Of a stretch of 64,000 bases of DNA, positions 12,278 through 27,000 are shown piece after piece. Position numbers and translations under genes: made by a program. The stretch lies in NCBI RefSeq assembly GCF_009730915.1, contig NC_052489.1, forward strand, positions 30,621,916 to 30,685,915, given 5' to 3'. The notes under the pieces were generated by a model, which searched no databases, had not been told where the DNA came from, and saw only the letters and a list, made by a program, of their open reading frames with translations. This DNA comes from Dioscorea cayenensis subsp. rotundata (Eukaryota; Streptophyta; Magnoliopsida; Dioscoreales; Dioscoreaceae). Every line of letters starts with the position of its first letter. The first letter of the stretch is position 1.

Positions 12278-13699
12278 TTAATTTTTACAGCTATTTGTAT
12301 GAGACGATGTGGAAATGCTAAACTTTGCTAATTTTATTTATTGCAGGAATGTACAGATTCAGAATGTAACAATCTACTCATCACCAGATTCCCCGTTTAC
12401 AAATGGTATTGTTCCAGGTTAGTACCTGAATCCCATCCACGTTGTAGACTTTTTTCTTATGTCTTGTGTTCTGTTTTGTTTTTTTTTTTAGCTTGATAAT
12501 TGCCATATATTGGTATAAAGTTATAAACACTATGCTTAAGATCTTGAACTGAGTATTTTATAGCGTTTTTCATCGATGTGACATAATGTACCAGATTGAC
12601 GTGTCTTATAATCTGCATTTCTTTTGCATGTTAAAAGATAAGCTTTTAATGTGAGCTGTGAAAACAGCATCTGTGCTTGAAAGTAATGTTCACCAATCCC
12701 CACTTTAAGGTTCATGTTTTTATTTAAATTGATTGAATTGTTGGTTATCTATGGTGAATGGTGTCAAAAGGTGGACCACTTCTTGTACGTTTCTATCCTA
12801 TCAATCAGAATTATACAATGAACTCATCTCTGGCTACTTCATTTAATATAATATGATTTTTTAGATTAAAGTTAATCTAATAACATCTTAATTTACCGAA
12901 ACAAAAGGTCGATCATGGCAATGCCATCTTGCTTGGTTTGTCTCATCTCTCTAATTGGATCACACATAAGAGTCCATTATACGAGCATAAGTTTCTGACC
13001 TGCATCTCTGTTGTAAATTCAGATTCATGCTCGAACACATGCATAGTATACTGCAGTATCAGCGTTGGACATGATGCTATTTCTCTCAAGAGTGGTTGGG
13101 ATGAATTCGGTATTTCTTATGGAAAACCGGCTTCAGATATTCACATCCATGAGGTCACTCTCCAAACCGCCCATGGTTCAGCTATAGCATTTGGCAGCGA
13201 GATGTCGGGTGGCATCTCTGAAATTCATGTCGATCATCTCCATATCCATGATTCTGCCACTGCCATACAATTCAAGACGGCAGCGGGCCGTGGAGGCTTC
13301 ATGGAACACATACTAATTTCGGATGTTGAGATGGAAAATGTGGAGACAGCCATACATTTCACAGGTCATTCTGACAACCATCCTGACGAAGATTATGATC
13401 CGAATGCACTCCCACTGATCAACGCAATCACAATCAGGAACATCGTCGGCAAAAATATTTCCACCGCCGGAATCCTTACTGGAATAAAAGGTGACCCTTT
13501 TACTGCTCTATGCTTTTCGAACATCTCTCTTTCTGTTACTTCAGATCCAAAAAGCTCATGGGATTGTTCCGACGTATCGGGTTTTTCGCAATCAGTGGTT
13601 CCACAACCTTGCTCAGACCTCAGTCAACTCACATACCCAAACTCTTCTTTCCAGTGTTTCTCCCTTTTAGACCAAAATGGGTATGCTTTAGCCGAATAA
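10542..13699 (+). CDS. Polygalacturonase-like glycoside hydrolase family 28 protein, catalytically divergent
   Basis: GH28 right-handed beta-helix protein, probably secreted to the cell wall; the family hydrolyses homogalacturonan. Exons: 10542-10557, 11238-11557, 11797-11917, 12023-12197, 12347-12417, 13023-13699; 459 aa. An N-terminal signal peptide (MKRLVSSIAVLLVLLV) precedes VSILEFGAVGDGVTLNT, NGNNLTDVVITGDYGTIDGQ, LKSGWDEFGISYGKP and FGSEMSGGISEIHV, typical of the plant At4g23820/At1g19170-like group. The usual catalytic motif NTD reads F-T-N (N230), the following Asp is V233, and GDD reads G-H-D (H251), while an AHG and an F-K-T remain. Two of three catalytic Asp positions are therefore changed, so pectin hydrolysis is doubtful. 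Intron 3 appears to use a GC donor (11918). Exon 1 codes for only 5 full residues. A (TA)n tract lies in intron 4. Confidence 0.92.
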
Positions 13700-14715
13700 A
13701 ATCATTTTTTCTTCATGTTCATCGTCTTCACCGATTGTTTCATCCTACATTTCGGGTCTGGCCAAATTCTTTTTCCAATAAAACCAAGAAAACCATCTCT
13801 TGTTCCTAGTAGTAGGAGTGTACTCCAATAATATTTTTATGCCTATCGCCTCCAAGACGAAGCGATGAGTTGTCTTGCCTTCACCAGGACATCGAAGATT
13901 CGCACCGCACCCTCAAAGACTACAAATGTGCACTCTTGTACAGCTCAATTTCTTCATTCAATCTGTAAGAAAAGAAAAGAAAAAAAAAAGGAATTTTTGA
14001 TAGTGGTGTTGAGAATATGATTGATACTTCTGTTGCATTGGTTGTTACTCTTGTTAGATTATGACATATAAGTGTTGTGTTTGTATATTCTATATGATGG
14101 TGATTTGAATCAGAAATGGTGGTGTTCTTATATTATTTTTATATAAAAGGGAATGAGAAGGGAAGCTGTTGATCAAATGGGCACATGGGTTCATGTGGTG
14201 GGAAATGAGAAATTAAAGGGTGGGTGGGTTTGTTGGTTGGTTGGTTTGGTGGGTAGCTGAGGAAATTGAATAAGTGGGTATTCGAACAGTTGGTGGGTGT
14301 GTGTGTGTGTGTGTTGTCTCCTCTCTGGGTTTCTTGCTAATTATTGTCAGGGTCTTAGCACTGCACAATGCATGGCTTGCACTGGACCACTTGGCTCATT
14401 GAAATTTATATGATTGTTTGGGTCTCTGATGTGTTGTTAAATGGCATGCACGACATTTTTCTAATGGGGTTGGTGGACTTAAGAGGCTTGCAATTATACT
14501 ATACATACAATTATTCACCTTAATCCTTAGTCAACTTTGTTAATTAAATCATTCAATCCAATTTAAAATAGAAATGTTATTATTATTATTAATGCTCTAT
14601 GGAGCAGGAGAATAAATAAATAAATACATAATATAAATCAAATTTAGTTCCATAGCGGAAGATGGAAAGGGAGTGACAGGGTTACCAAGAGGAGAGTCAA
14701 GGCTAAAGATTAGAG
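13700..14715. other. Polygalacturonase 3' region and intergenic DNA
   Basis: Probable 3'UTR to about 14150, then G/T-rich stretches (GGGTGGGTGGGTTTGTTGG near 14219 and (GT)n near 14298). No gene seen. Confidence 0.5.
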
Positions 14716-14757
14716 TATAATTTTCTTGGCCTTTTGGCTAAAAGATCAATGGTAGTA

Positions 14758-14762
<5 letters not shown>
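14716..14762 (+). pseudogene. U2 snRNA 5'-end pseudogene, truncated
   Basis: The stretch matches the conserved 5' end of plant U2 snRNA (ATACCTTTCTCGGCCTTTTGGCTAAGATCAAG...TAGTATCTGT) with a few changes: CTTGGCCTTTTGGCTAAAAG then TAGTATCTGT. Similarity ends abruptly at the branch-site-recognition region, where a (TA)n tract starts. The Sm site and the later stem-loops are missing, and I see no USE/TATA pair of plant snRNA promoters upstream, so it is a 5' fragment and not a working gene. Confidence 0.75.
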
Positions 14763-14788
<26 letters not shown>

Positions 14789-15061
14789 TCTAAATTTAAG
14801 TATTATCATAAAGGCTGTGAAGTTTTGGAAGTAGCAAGAGAATGTTACAAGTAAACATAAAGAAATTGAAAGTGCAAGATAAATAAATAAGAGTCACAAA
14901 TACAAATGAGTTATTTGGCACACAAGAATCACTTTTAAATGAATTGCAAAATTTCATCTGAAGCTATTTATCATTCAAAGAAGAGGTTGTGCATCTTTTG
15001 TTTTTCTGAAGCAATGATTGATTGATATTACAAGGCACTTGCATGTTATGGTGTATTTCGA
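14763..15061. other. Intergenic, SAC9 3' flank
   Basis: Begins with a (TA)n tract (14762-14788), then AT-rich DNA that probably includes the SAC9 3'UTR. Nothing else recognised. Confidence 0.4.
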
Positions 15062-18000
15062 TTATACTGCAGAGAGACTGGCTAATTTGCCAAGCTCAGA
15101 AGGATCTGCATGGTAGTATAACTTGATTCTGTTCGACAGGGATAGACCCGAAGCCAACGGAAACCGGATTTCAGAGTCATCTTGCTCAGCTATGTCATCT
15201 GCGAAGGCCGTCACATCTCCTAATAATCTGAAAATAAGCCGTTGTGTCTGTAGCGGCCTGGGGAAATCAAAGTAAAGAGCAGTCCCTGCTTTCACCTCAG
15301 GTAATCGATATTCGCCAACAATATATAAATTCCGGGGCTCCTGTCATGTGTGAAGAAAAGCAAATGCTAATCAATCATCAGAATAAACCCTGAATCCGAA
15401 CGGATGTTGTAAGGGGCCTATCAGAAAACTAAAATGGTCAAACTTGAATATTTCTATAAATAGAATTCCAGTTCTGATTTAAAAACAGAACTGCATTTGG
15501 AAATTTTCATGATGTAAGCCACAATATAAAACTTATAGTTGGCAAATTAAAGTACAACATGCCACTACATCTGATCAAGGAGATGTGTTTTATCAAGACA
15601 CAACTTAAATCTGTGTGTCAAGAATATGCTAATCATAGTAATATCTTTATGACCCTATTGTAGCATTAAATGAGTTGCGGAGGTTTATAGCAGACCAAAC
15701 TCAGACTTGGCACCCGAAACATGATGGCATGATGCATAAGTTCTAGTTTTGGGCAGTGTTTTATTTTTCAACATGAAAGGAATACAAGCTTGGAGAAATA
15801 CAAGCTTATCCCTGTATCACCGGGGATTAGAATTACCTCAATGGCTTCTGGATGAGGCCCTTGAAGCTGGTCTATCTTTCTAATTTTTGTTTGTTTTGTT
15901 AGATCTGTAGCTTTTTAGTTCTTTTGTCAAAAAGGAAACTTCATTCCAATGGTGCTAGCTAATACCTGTCACTACCATTTCTATGGTTTGCAAGAATTCC
16001 TTGTACCCAATATTTAAAGCAACATAAAAATGAAAGTAAAGAAAAATGACACTGCAAACAAATTAAGTAGTTACCTGATAAGCAGAAACTTGGATATGCA
16101 AGACAGCAGGAGTAATATGCCTGTCTTCCAAGCAAGTCAATGAAGAACCCCAAATACTGGAATCTGAAGATGGAGGAGAATGCGTAATACGTGGTTTTAT
16201 TACATTGAATGCATCTAAACGAAATCCTGCTATCAAAGGTACATTCAATGATAGATACTGTTCAAGCACAAGGTCCATATCCATTAACCTTTCAGCTTCA
16301 ACAGGAACCTAAGCAAGAAACAATATAGTCAGTAAAGGCAGTTATGACAGTAGAAGTCAACTAAATTATCAGGACTGAAGTTTACTCTGAAGCGGTTTGT
16401 TTGTGGAGGTCTGTCTGACAAATTTCTGAATTTTAAATTTTCAGGGGTTTGCATTGATGTGTCAGAGCCTATTTCTTTTCGCAAAGGTTTTCCAAATACG
16501 ATAAGCCGTTTTGCATGGATAAATGGCTGGCTCCCAATACTTCCACTGAAAGAAGCACGCCTTTTAGTGTCTGGAAAGGAACTATCATCCAATGATAAAA
16601 GATTATAATCCTCCTCCAAGTTCAATGATCTTGAACCAAATTGCGGAAGGGTTAACATTATCCAGATAATCCGGCACCTCACAGAATTACGGAACAGAAA
16701 CTTTATGTGCCTAGGCACGTTTTTTTCACTGCCAACTTTTTCTGGACCATATAACTGCGGTGATGATGATGCTAAAGATTGGAGATCCCATTTTCCCATG
16801 CATGAACGCTCCTCCCTATTTATTTTATTGCTTGCCCAAATTTGTACCTGGGTAAACAAAAAATTACATTTGTCATTAAATACCAAAATTGGAAACACCG
16901 GCAAGAAAAATAAAATGCATTTTTGGGTTCAGATAGATGTAAATTTCCATTGACAGGGAAGCAGGAAAATTATAAACTAAGAGATATATGTATTTATTGA
17001 AACAAAACATCAAATGACATTGAAATGCTAAAACAAGAGCTAAGGTATTTACACTGAATGGTGATACAAAGCATCAGGACAATGATGCTGGTGTAATGTA
17101 TGATAGTTATTAGGCATGATACTTATGCGGATCAGTATTTCTGGGTGCCAACACACGCACGTACACACATATCAAACACATTTTGTTTACGGAGTAGCAA
17201 AATAAGTGATGGTTTCAACACTATGAGAAGTAAGAGCATCAAAGTGAATAATTTCTAAGCACTCCTCTGTCAGTTACATGACCTTTTTTTTAGAAATTCC
17301 TATTAAATAATGAAAATTGCACTAACTTCTATGTTTCATAACCGCTTGAATAATGACTTGAAAAGATTTGACAAATTAAGAAAAGATAATACTAAGACGA
17401 ACACAAAAGGTAACTGAAAAAGAAAATTAAAATCAAAGATGATAAAACATTATATCAAATGGGGAGGTTATGTGAAAAGAAACACAAGAAAACTAGCAAG
17501 AACAAGACAGCAGAAATGATCATTAAACATAAGCAAAAGCAGGTAATGCTTTCAAGTATCCCATATGTCAATGGTTCGGTAAGAAATGCAAGACATTGTT
17601 TGGATTTATCTTTTATAACATAGTAAATTCAGGAGAATAAGAATATTTTTGAAAACTTTATACACACACATGCGTGCAAACGCGCACACACACAAATGCA
17701 CAAGAACACAAGATATCTATTTTTCAAATAGATACAAGTAAATACATAGATTAAGTCATAAAAAGGACAAGAAAACGGCAAAGTTGTAGATGCTTACAGT
17801 AGGGCAATCAAAAGATGAATAGCCACATGAACTGACAAGTAATGCAACCCCAGAGACATCAGCAAGATTTCCAAGGATAACTGAAAATTCTACAGTGGAT
17901 ACTCCTGTTGGAGCTCTCCAAAAGGAATGATGAGCCCCAATTCCAAGTGGTGCAATCAAAGACAATATGGGTTCTGAGCCTACTGCTGTTTCAACCTGAA

Positions 18001-21000
18001 ACATAAAATATGATTATTGAACATGGACAGACGTGAAAGACCCAAGCTCATCATTAAGTTCAACTGTGGTCGAACTGAAGAGTCCATATGCAAATTAGGA
18101 TGTCATATTGATTTTTTAATTTTGCAAATATTACGATGCTGAACTGAAAATGGCAAATAGCAGAGATTTTTTAAGGATGAAGTAGTTATACACACTGGTT
18201 GGTTTCACTATAAGCCCCCTTTTAACAAAAACCACGCAGTTTATACTTCATAAATGGTCAAGTTCCCTTTCAGTTACACTAAAATACTTCCAAGTCTCAC
18301 TTCAAGAAACAACCATGTTAACAATATGCCATGAGATATGCAACACTTTCATTTTGAAGCCTGTTTAGACTACTAACACATCCATGATAAGACTCTGAAA
18401 CTTACGCAACACTTCAATACAGTGATCCTGAAAAAAAAGCTATTTCATCACAGTGACATTATTTGGCATGTACTCTAAAAAAAATAATTTGGATCATGAA
18501 GTGGCCATTAGCTTTCCTTGAAAAAAGCACACCTGAAAGTTGATCATTTGCAACCAATTTATAAATGTCTTGTTACTGAAATGAAAAAAAAGGGAACTAT
18601 GGGTAGTATTCCACTGGTGAACATTCCTCATTCTGAAGAGCATTTCTCCTAGTTTTGTATTCCATTTTCTTAAAGTTAATGCTTAATTAACTAGTTTACC
18701 TAAAGGCAAGAGCACAATGCCATCCTTTCAAGTGGATGGCAGTAAATTTGCTGATTTGTGAAAAAAGAAGAAAATTCACATGCACATGTCAACATAGGTA
18801 TCACATTTAGAATATACCGGATGCAATATTCCTGCATTTGGAAATTCAGCAAGGGATTCATCTCCGTTTAGTAACTTTTCCAGCACCTTCTTTCCAGTGT
18901 CTATACCTTGTGAAAAGCCATGAAACCCTTTCAAATCAGGAATGACTTGATTAAGAGCTTTAAATGCTGAATCATATTCACGATTTCTTCTTCGCAAACT
19001 GCTCAAAACCCTGATATAATCCACAAATAATGCATGAAGAACAACTTCCCCACAACATATCTTACACACAACTTCATCTGAAGAAGTTGAACTCTTATAG
19101 AAATCTAATTCACTCTGCGCACCAAAATCAGAACCACTCTGGCTTGCCAAACCGCCATAGATTTTCGCATCTTTATAACTACTGCTCATGATCAAAGTGG
19201 CCCCTTTCCCAGCACAACAAGCTTTACAAGCCTTTCTTCCACATTGGAAACAAACCAGAAGCAATGAAGAATCATGGGAAGAGGCTTTTGTAGGTGGTGG
19301 TTGGATTTCAGCACGAACTTCACACATTGCTCCATAGCAGGTTCTTCCAAGCTCAGAGCTGTTCCAGAAATCTATAACATTGTCATCTACACATTCTAGG
19401 CCAATGGAAGCGTTAATCTCGTCTTCATATGCTACCTGACCCAGCAAAGAGAGGCTCTTTGCAAAATAGCAAACCTTCACCATGTAGGAATCCTGAATTA
19501 AACGATTCGGATCTAGCGTTGCAGGAACAGTACTGATTGACACAAGAGCTCTATCTCTTTCAGCAGCAGAAAGATTGAGTCGCAGACGCTCAATTTCTAA
19601 CTTCATGGCTTCCAAAAAGCTCAATTTTTTATCCTGAAAATGGTTTCCATTCACAAAAATTCTAATAAATTGCAATATTCAACAGAACCCAATTTGCCGG
19701 AAAATAATTACAAAATAAAAATTACAGTGGCAATCAAAACTCTAATTGAACTACAACTGAGAGCTAAACAACATTGTAATTAAAAATCAAAAAATTATGT
19801 AGAACTTTCAGGTTACACTGAAAATATAAAAACTGGATCTACTGCAATTGTATGTAAATCTTGCCAAGACATTTCAGCAATTGGTTTGTGCTGCATGATG
19901 CAGCAGATAATGAAAAAGAGAGATAAAAGCACAATATTGAATCAGGAACAATACTCGATAAAATAAAATAAGTATGTGATTGTATAGAATGTTATGACAA
20001 AAAGAAAACTTAAGATCTAATATGATTGAGTTGCAAGATGGAATTTTTGGAGATTAAAAAAAAAAAATAGAGATCAAGTAAATTACAGCAATCTCCTGGT
20101 GTGTTTGGGGAAAAGGAAAGAAAATTGACATTTAAATAGGACTATCAAATACAAAGGCTAAGAGAATGCTACATTACCTTTTGCGAGCCAAGAAGGGACT
20201 TGACTAAATTAATGTATTTCTGAGTACTGCCAGATCTGTCAGGTCCTTCATGGTTTTCATCTTGTGATTGTGCATATACTTTAGAAGCAGTTTCAAAGTT
20301 GTCCAAAAAATCTAGAGCATCACCACTAGTGGAATGAATTTTTTCTCCTGCGTTTGGCATCTCTGTTTGAGACAAATATTGTGAAGATTCAACATCTCCA
20401 GTAAGAAGGTCAAACCAATTAGTGACTACACTTGGCTGAGATAATTGTGGAACATTATTATTCAATGAAGATGCAGCAGAGACACCATCATCATATGAAT
20501 CAGAAAGAAAAGGGTTGCTGGTGCCATTCATGTCTGAATCAGCTACAGAAGTATCAGGCCACTGAGTTTTCTCAGAAACATGCTTGATAAATTTTGCACC
20601 GGCGTCTTTATTATTAAATATGTTTGACCAAGGAAGAGAAGCTCCAAGGATTTCAATCTGTACAACCCATAAGGGAAAAAAATTATCAAGGTTAAGTCAT
20701 GGTGAGACACAAGAAACAAACAACAATCTCTTATTGGCATATAATTCATAACTTCAAACAAACAGAAGAAACTAAACAGATTGCTGCATTCTACTATAAA
20801 TTGATGGACATATAAATATAACTCCTCGATGCAAATGTAACAAACTATTTAAAATCATCATCCTCAACCTCTAATATTAATTTGAAATGCCATCTAAGTT
20901 GAATCCAACAGCATATGTACAAAAGATGAGTTTTATCTTCCATGTAAGTCTAAGACACATTCTATCATATATATATATATATATATAAGTTGCAGTATTA

Positions 21001-24000
21001 ATGGAAAAATAGAAGGTAACTAATTTCTGATATCACAAAACAAGTAATGCTAAGTTGTATGATGGCACACAATCACAATAACCTAGACTTACCAAGAAAA
21101 GTTTACAATAATAATATATATACATACTTGAGTTGCATCATAATTTCATTGAAACAGAAGACACACTAATGAGGAATTTGGAAATAATTCAAGAAGATAA
21201 TGCAATCAGACCACATATGCCTCACATTTTCAAAACAGCTACAGTAATGCTACAATAAATAAGGCCAGCAAAATTGTTAATCATAAGATGAAAAATACTA
21301 GAAAAGTGCTAAAATGTAGAGGATTAAGTTACTTCTGCTAATTAAACTATCTGTGATGAAGATAAATGAAAAATATAGACCCATTCATTTGTATCAGCTT
21401 GACTAAGCCAGCAGCAAAATAATCATCAGATATTAAATGCAAGATAAGAAAAATAAAATCAATGCAGTACCTCACCAAGAGTGATGGGGATTCTTCCAGG
21501 AACAGCAGGATAAAATGTAAGTGCAACAACACGTGTAAGAAAATTTAATTCTCCTTCAAGTTCTTCAAAGTCATACAACAAAGGGAGGTAGGGATTTTCT
21601 TCAACAAGAAAGCGTGTACTAGTACCAGTAATAGCAAAATCTTCTGGATCTATTTTTCCTGACAAGGGTATCAAGAGGTTTGTGCCATTGGAACACTGAG
21701 GAATACAAGCACCCTGGAACAGGAAAGAGTAGATAAAATTAGCATTATTTCTAATGTAATCAAGGTAAAAGCTAAAAGATCTCACGCAAATACTAGCAAG
21801 AGAACAGATCATATTCAGAGATATGAACAAAGACATCAAGCAGAAGAATTGTACTCGAAGCTTCTTTAGACATGGTATAAATATTAACTAACTAGTACAT
21901 GAAGACTCCAGATAGTAACCAGAAAAAGAACTGAAACATCATAAGCAGATCACTCTCAACCTTTGTTTCCTATATAAAAAAAATATGAATTTGAAAATCT
22001 CAACTAGCTCAGTTTGGAGCCTCATAAAACCAGAATTCCTTGATGAGAAGTTGGAGAAGATTTTTTTATTTCAATTGTGTAGAACAATGTCCATGATCAC
22101 CCTTAGTCTTTCTCGCCACATAATTTTAAAGATTTGTTTGCAGGTAAACAAAAGATAGTCAACCGACCAAGTAAATAAAATAGAAACAAGGTGAAATAAG
22201 TTGAAACTTTAAAATTCAAAATTATCAAAAGACACAGATGGTTCTGTTAACTATACTTTGTGTTACAAATGATAAAATGATGCTACTGATTGAGATTTTA
22301 GAAGAAACCAACCACAACCAATGGCAAGACAAACTAATGAAACACTTTAGCCCAACAGATTATACAAGGGAAAGTACTTGACCTTTCCATGAGCTAGTGA
22401 AGAAAAGCAAACATACAAAAAGGAAAAAAGCAATGTAAGGAAGTAAGGACCTCAAGGACAAGCTTAAGCCCTTCTAAGTTGCTTCCAGTCCTAACATCAA
22501 CGGTGGCAGGATATGATGCATCTTCAGCACCATGTGAAACTGTAAGAAGAAGCTGGCAAACATGGCAAGGCTCTCTAAGATATATAAAAACTTCAACTAC
22601 ATCTGCAGCTGGTGGGCATACCTGTGCAAATATATTTTTGTTAAAAAAAAGACCAACTCCGCTGGGGACATTATTGGTTAATAGGGAGATATCATGTATG
22701 CAAACACCTATTTATAACAAAATTATTAGTTTATGTAGCATGGCAAAGAGTAATACCCATATCAAGTCTTTATTTTTAAAACTTAGAAGGCCAGAACCAC
22801 CATTAGCGGTTGGAGCAATACTTGGGACTGGTTTCAGCATGCATCCAGATGGTCGTGATAAAACCTGAATATAGATAGATGCAATAAATAAAAACCTATA
22901 ATTTATAACAACAAAAGAGTAATTGAGAATATTTTATCAATGAACATGAGAAGCAAATACTATTTGCACCTACTTTTAAAGGATCAACTGCAACAGAGGG
23001 GAGATGCTTGAAAAGCCTTATTCCAAGAAACATTTCAAGCTGCTTCTGGCGAGAACTATCAACAATGACGTTTTTGTACCTACGCTGTATGGTTATCTTG
23101 ACATTTTGAGCAACAGAAAACTGTTTGAACTTCCCACCATCTTCACCAAAAATATTTAGGATCTGACTGTGCATGGCTTTAGAACCAGTATACAGCGTAG
23201 CATGGATATCACCTGCTAAAAGGAAAAGATCAGCCAGCAGATTTATTGGAGCTGATAGTGTTGTGCTTTTAAAGTGATCAAAGGTCATATCAAATCTCTT
23301 CCAAGTATTATCCTGGCAAGGACGCTCCCATGTGGTGGTTCTTGTATTATGATCAATGTAAAAAGTTTTCCCTGTCACAGCATCAGAACGTTCCTCCCAT
23401 CCAGATGGTAATGGTGAAGTATATCCACGATAATTACCAAAATCTGTGTATCTATTTGTTGATGGAAACCCAAAAGCTGCATCCCTGTCAAGTGGGATAC
23501 CCAAACGATGACACTGTTCAACAAAAACCTGAAGAGAACCAAAAAAACTAGCAGCATTTGTTCTGTCCAAAGAATCTGCACAATTGAACCGGATCACCCC
23601 ATTCTGAAATGACCTTAAACAGAACACACCTTCAAAATCATCATTACTGACAACTGCACCTTTAAATTCCTTTAAATGCACAGATGAAGGAGAGTACATT
23701 CCCTCGAGAAAACCAATGGCAATGGTACGTTCCTTGAGAAGTTTCCAAAGCCCCTCAATTGTCTGTTGCTCACCTCTGGTCTTGACAGTGGCATGCCAGT
23801 CATAATTTATCAATTTGATATGTGTGCCGCGTAGTTTTCCAGTTGAATTAACAAATTCTACACATTTCTTAAAGTAATTTACTAGTATAACTTCTGATCT
23901 TTTAGGCTCATTTCTGAGTAAGTTAACACAGACAATAGGAACCGAAGGAGTCTTTTTTTGATTGACCAGTGCAAGGTCAGAGTTTCTAGCACCATATCTG

Positions 24001-27000
24001 TTACTTAGTCTCTGGAAATACTGTAGACTACCTTTGAAAGGATCATGAGCTGAAACATAAATCTCAGCTTCTGCAGCTGTCAACCTTAGCTCTGCACCCC
24101 ACCAAATTGGGATGGTGCCCCGTCGCCAGACATACGTGCTGAAAAGAACATTTTCTTCAGCTCTCTTGGCAACCCATACAATTTGCTCACATTCCACTTC
24201 ATTTCCTATTAGAGTAGATGATGCCAATGAGAATCCATGAATTACACTGTCAATATGCATAAAGCAATATCATGATAGAATTCTGTGACAGCAAAAACAT
24301 TTGAAAATGATGGTCAAAACATTCCTTCATGGCCAAAGCATGTACAAAATCAACCACAGTCAAGTGACACATGGCAGGTAAAACAAAGGCTAGAAGAAGA
24401 CAGGATGATATCAACTCACCAAACTGTAGTTCATTTTATAATGAAAATGATCGTAACAAAAACGCATGAGACTATAGAGTAAACAGCAAGATGGAAAAGT
24501 AACTAAATCAAAATAAAAATCATCATGAGATATGCACAGAGTTACAAGGGAAAAAACATATGACCATACCTGAGGAAATTTGAAATACCAGAGATTCAAA
24601 ATTTAATGACAATCAACACAGATCAACATCAAAGCAATGCAATAAAATTTAGATGCGCCGGATAACACAATAAGCAAAAATGGATCCACTAAACCAGCAG
24701 TGAACAGGAGAAAGAGTGAACAATACACATAAATTATTCAAGAAAGATATAAAATACTGTGAAAAACTATAAAGAAATTAAATAACAAATAATTCAGCCA
24801 TTATGAATCAATCATGAACTTAACATATTATTGGCTACCTTCCAAATTTAGACGAGAAATATTTCTGAAATGACCAAAGGCATGAAACACTAATTAAGCT
24901 AATTATTTTTCATTCTTATCGTTGTCATTTATTAGCATTAAAAAAGTTCTGTATTTTTCAAGTACTGCAACTCAACCTCAAAATTAACGCCTATAGTTTG
25001 CATAGTATAAATACCATTACCCTACATGGCAAAAAAGATATTATCCAATACCAAATCCATTTAGTAGCAGCAAAAGATTACCTGTGCCAGAACAAGCATT
25101 CAGCCCTCTAGCCAAATATCGAGTGCCGGGATGTAACCTACTACGACGAGCCAATAGAGCAACAAATCCAACTGGTTGACCAGAGCCGCTAAGACTTCTA
25201 CACTCCGCGAACCCCTAAAAACAGCATATCATACAGAATAAACAGGATGAACAAAGACAGAATATCATTCCCAAGTGTTGGTACACCACCAGCTTATAAC
25301 TAATATATCATAAATATGGTTAGCTGGAATAAATGTCCGCACCAGAAAATAGACAAATAAAGGTGAACACAAGGCCAAAATAAGGATATCTTCAAAGCAC
25401 AGAAATAACTATAAGGTGAGGTAAGATCCTTATCGAGGAACAAAAAAAAAAAAAGATTGATTGAAATCCTCCAGTGCCTAAAATAAAGCAAAATTAACTT
25501 TTCACTAGAAACTAATCAACAATGAACTAATAAATTATCTTTGAACAAAATAAAGTAAATAAATGAGATATTTCACCATTACATCTACAATAAATATAAA
25601 TATTTTTTTCCAAAAAAAAAAAAAAATTTTGAAGCCCAAAACAGTACCTTCTGCCTTAGATGTGAAGCATTCATGTAAAACATGAAATCCTACAAAGTTC
25701 CTAAAAAGGTTATATATCTCACAAAAATTGAAAATTCTTATATTTTCTACTTACAAAAAGAGATTAATTCCAGCATAGACCGATGTTGACCACATACATA
25801 GGTATGTTTCAACAATTAATCATCAAGATTATGTTGAGACATCATTCAAGTCAATGCAACAAATTTGCATATAAATGAGTGGATCTGCATCAGATTTCAA
25901 ATCGGATAAAAGCCCACCAGTGAAACTGAATGCACCAAAGATGAATGTACAGATCAGTAGCTTCACTGAAGGGCTCACAAGGGTGACTGTGGTAACCACC
26001 AGTATGTGGTTCACTGAAATTATTGTTCTTCAATGAGTTAAATATAAAATAATGCCGTACACAAAGACATGAGTTGATGATTGTATTCTCGTGGATGCCC
26101 AAATGCTGCTTTTCCATTCCAAAGGAATTACTTTTTATTTAAAAAAAAAAAAAAGTTTATGCAGTCAAGATGAGGTTTAAGGACCTCACAATCTATGGAT
26201 GCACATACCTGTAGAAGAATGACACAGTGGTTTGGCAAACCAATGTCCTTAAAAGGCTTTGAAAACCAACCGTTCCAAACAAATTCATCATCAGGATTCT
26301 GGTGAGACATACGGCTTGGAAATGGCCTGCTAATGTCCCTTGTTTCACAAAAGAAGTGCTTTCCGTCAATGTCAAGCTCAGCTAATTCCATCACATTCTT
26401 TAATTCACCTTTCCCTTGAGTTTGAGGATTTTGAAGGGGAATCTTAATCCACTTACTTTCTGTCACCGTATATACACGCCCACCACCAGGCAGACTAGGA
26501 ACTGTAGCAGACAGCTCAGTTGCAACTAGAAGCAGCCCAAGGCTTCCTAATGCTGAATAACCAAGCAATGCTCTTGCATAGATGGTCTCTTTACACAGCA
26601 ACCTAGATCCATCTGTGATGTAGTCCAAAGCCTCCTCTTCAGAACGAAAAATATCATGTCCCCAATGCCCATTATATGACAACAGCCCAGTGGTTGGTTC
26701 AATATAAATAACTTGGGTGTCATTCCCAGTTGACAAACTGACAACAATATATGTTTCGCTAGATTCTAGCACAACGACTAGGACTGATGTATCCCTTCCA
26801 CCTGAAACAATATCCAGAACACAAACATTCATATAATTAAAAAACCCTAACTTATTCAAGAGTACACATTCAAATTAAGAGTAAAATATGCACTCCTATA
26901 GTCCTCCTGCATGAAAAAAGAAAATATAATAGGCAAAGTACAGAACAAAAATGCAAATGATCTTTGGAGTATCCTCAATTACGTCAAAGCGTGTCCGAGC

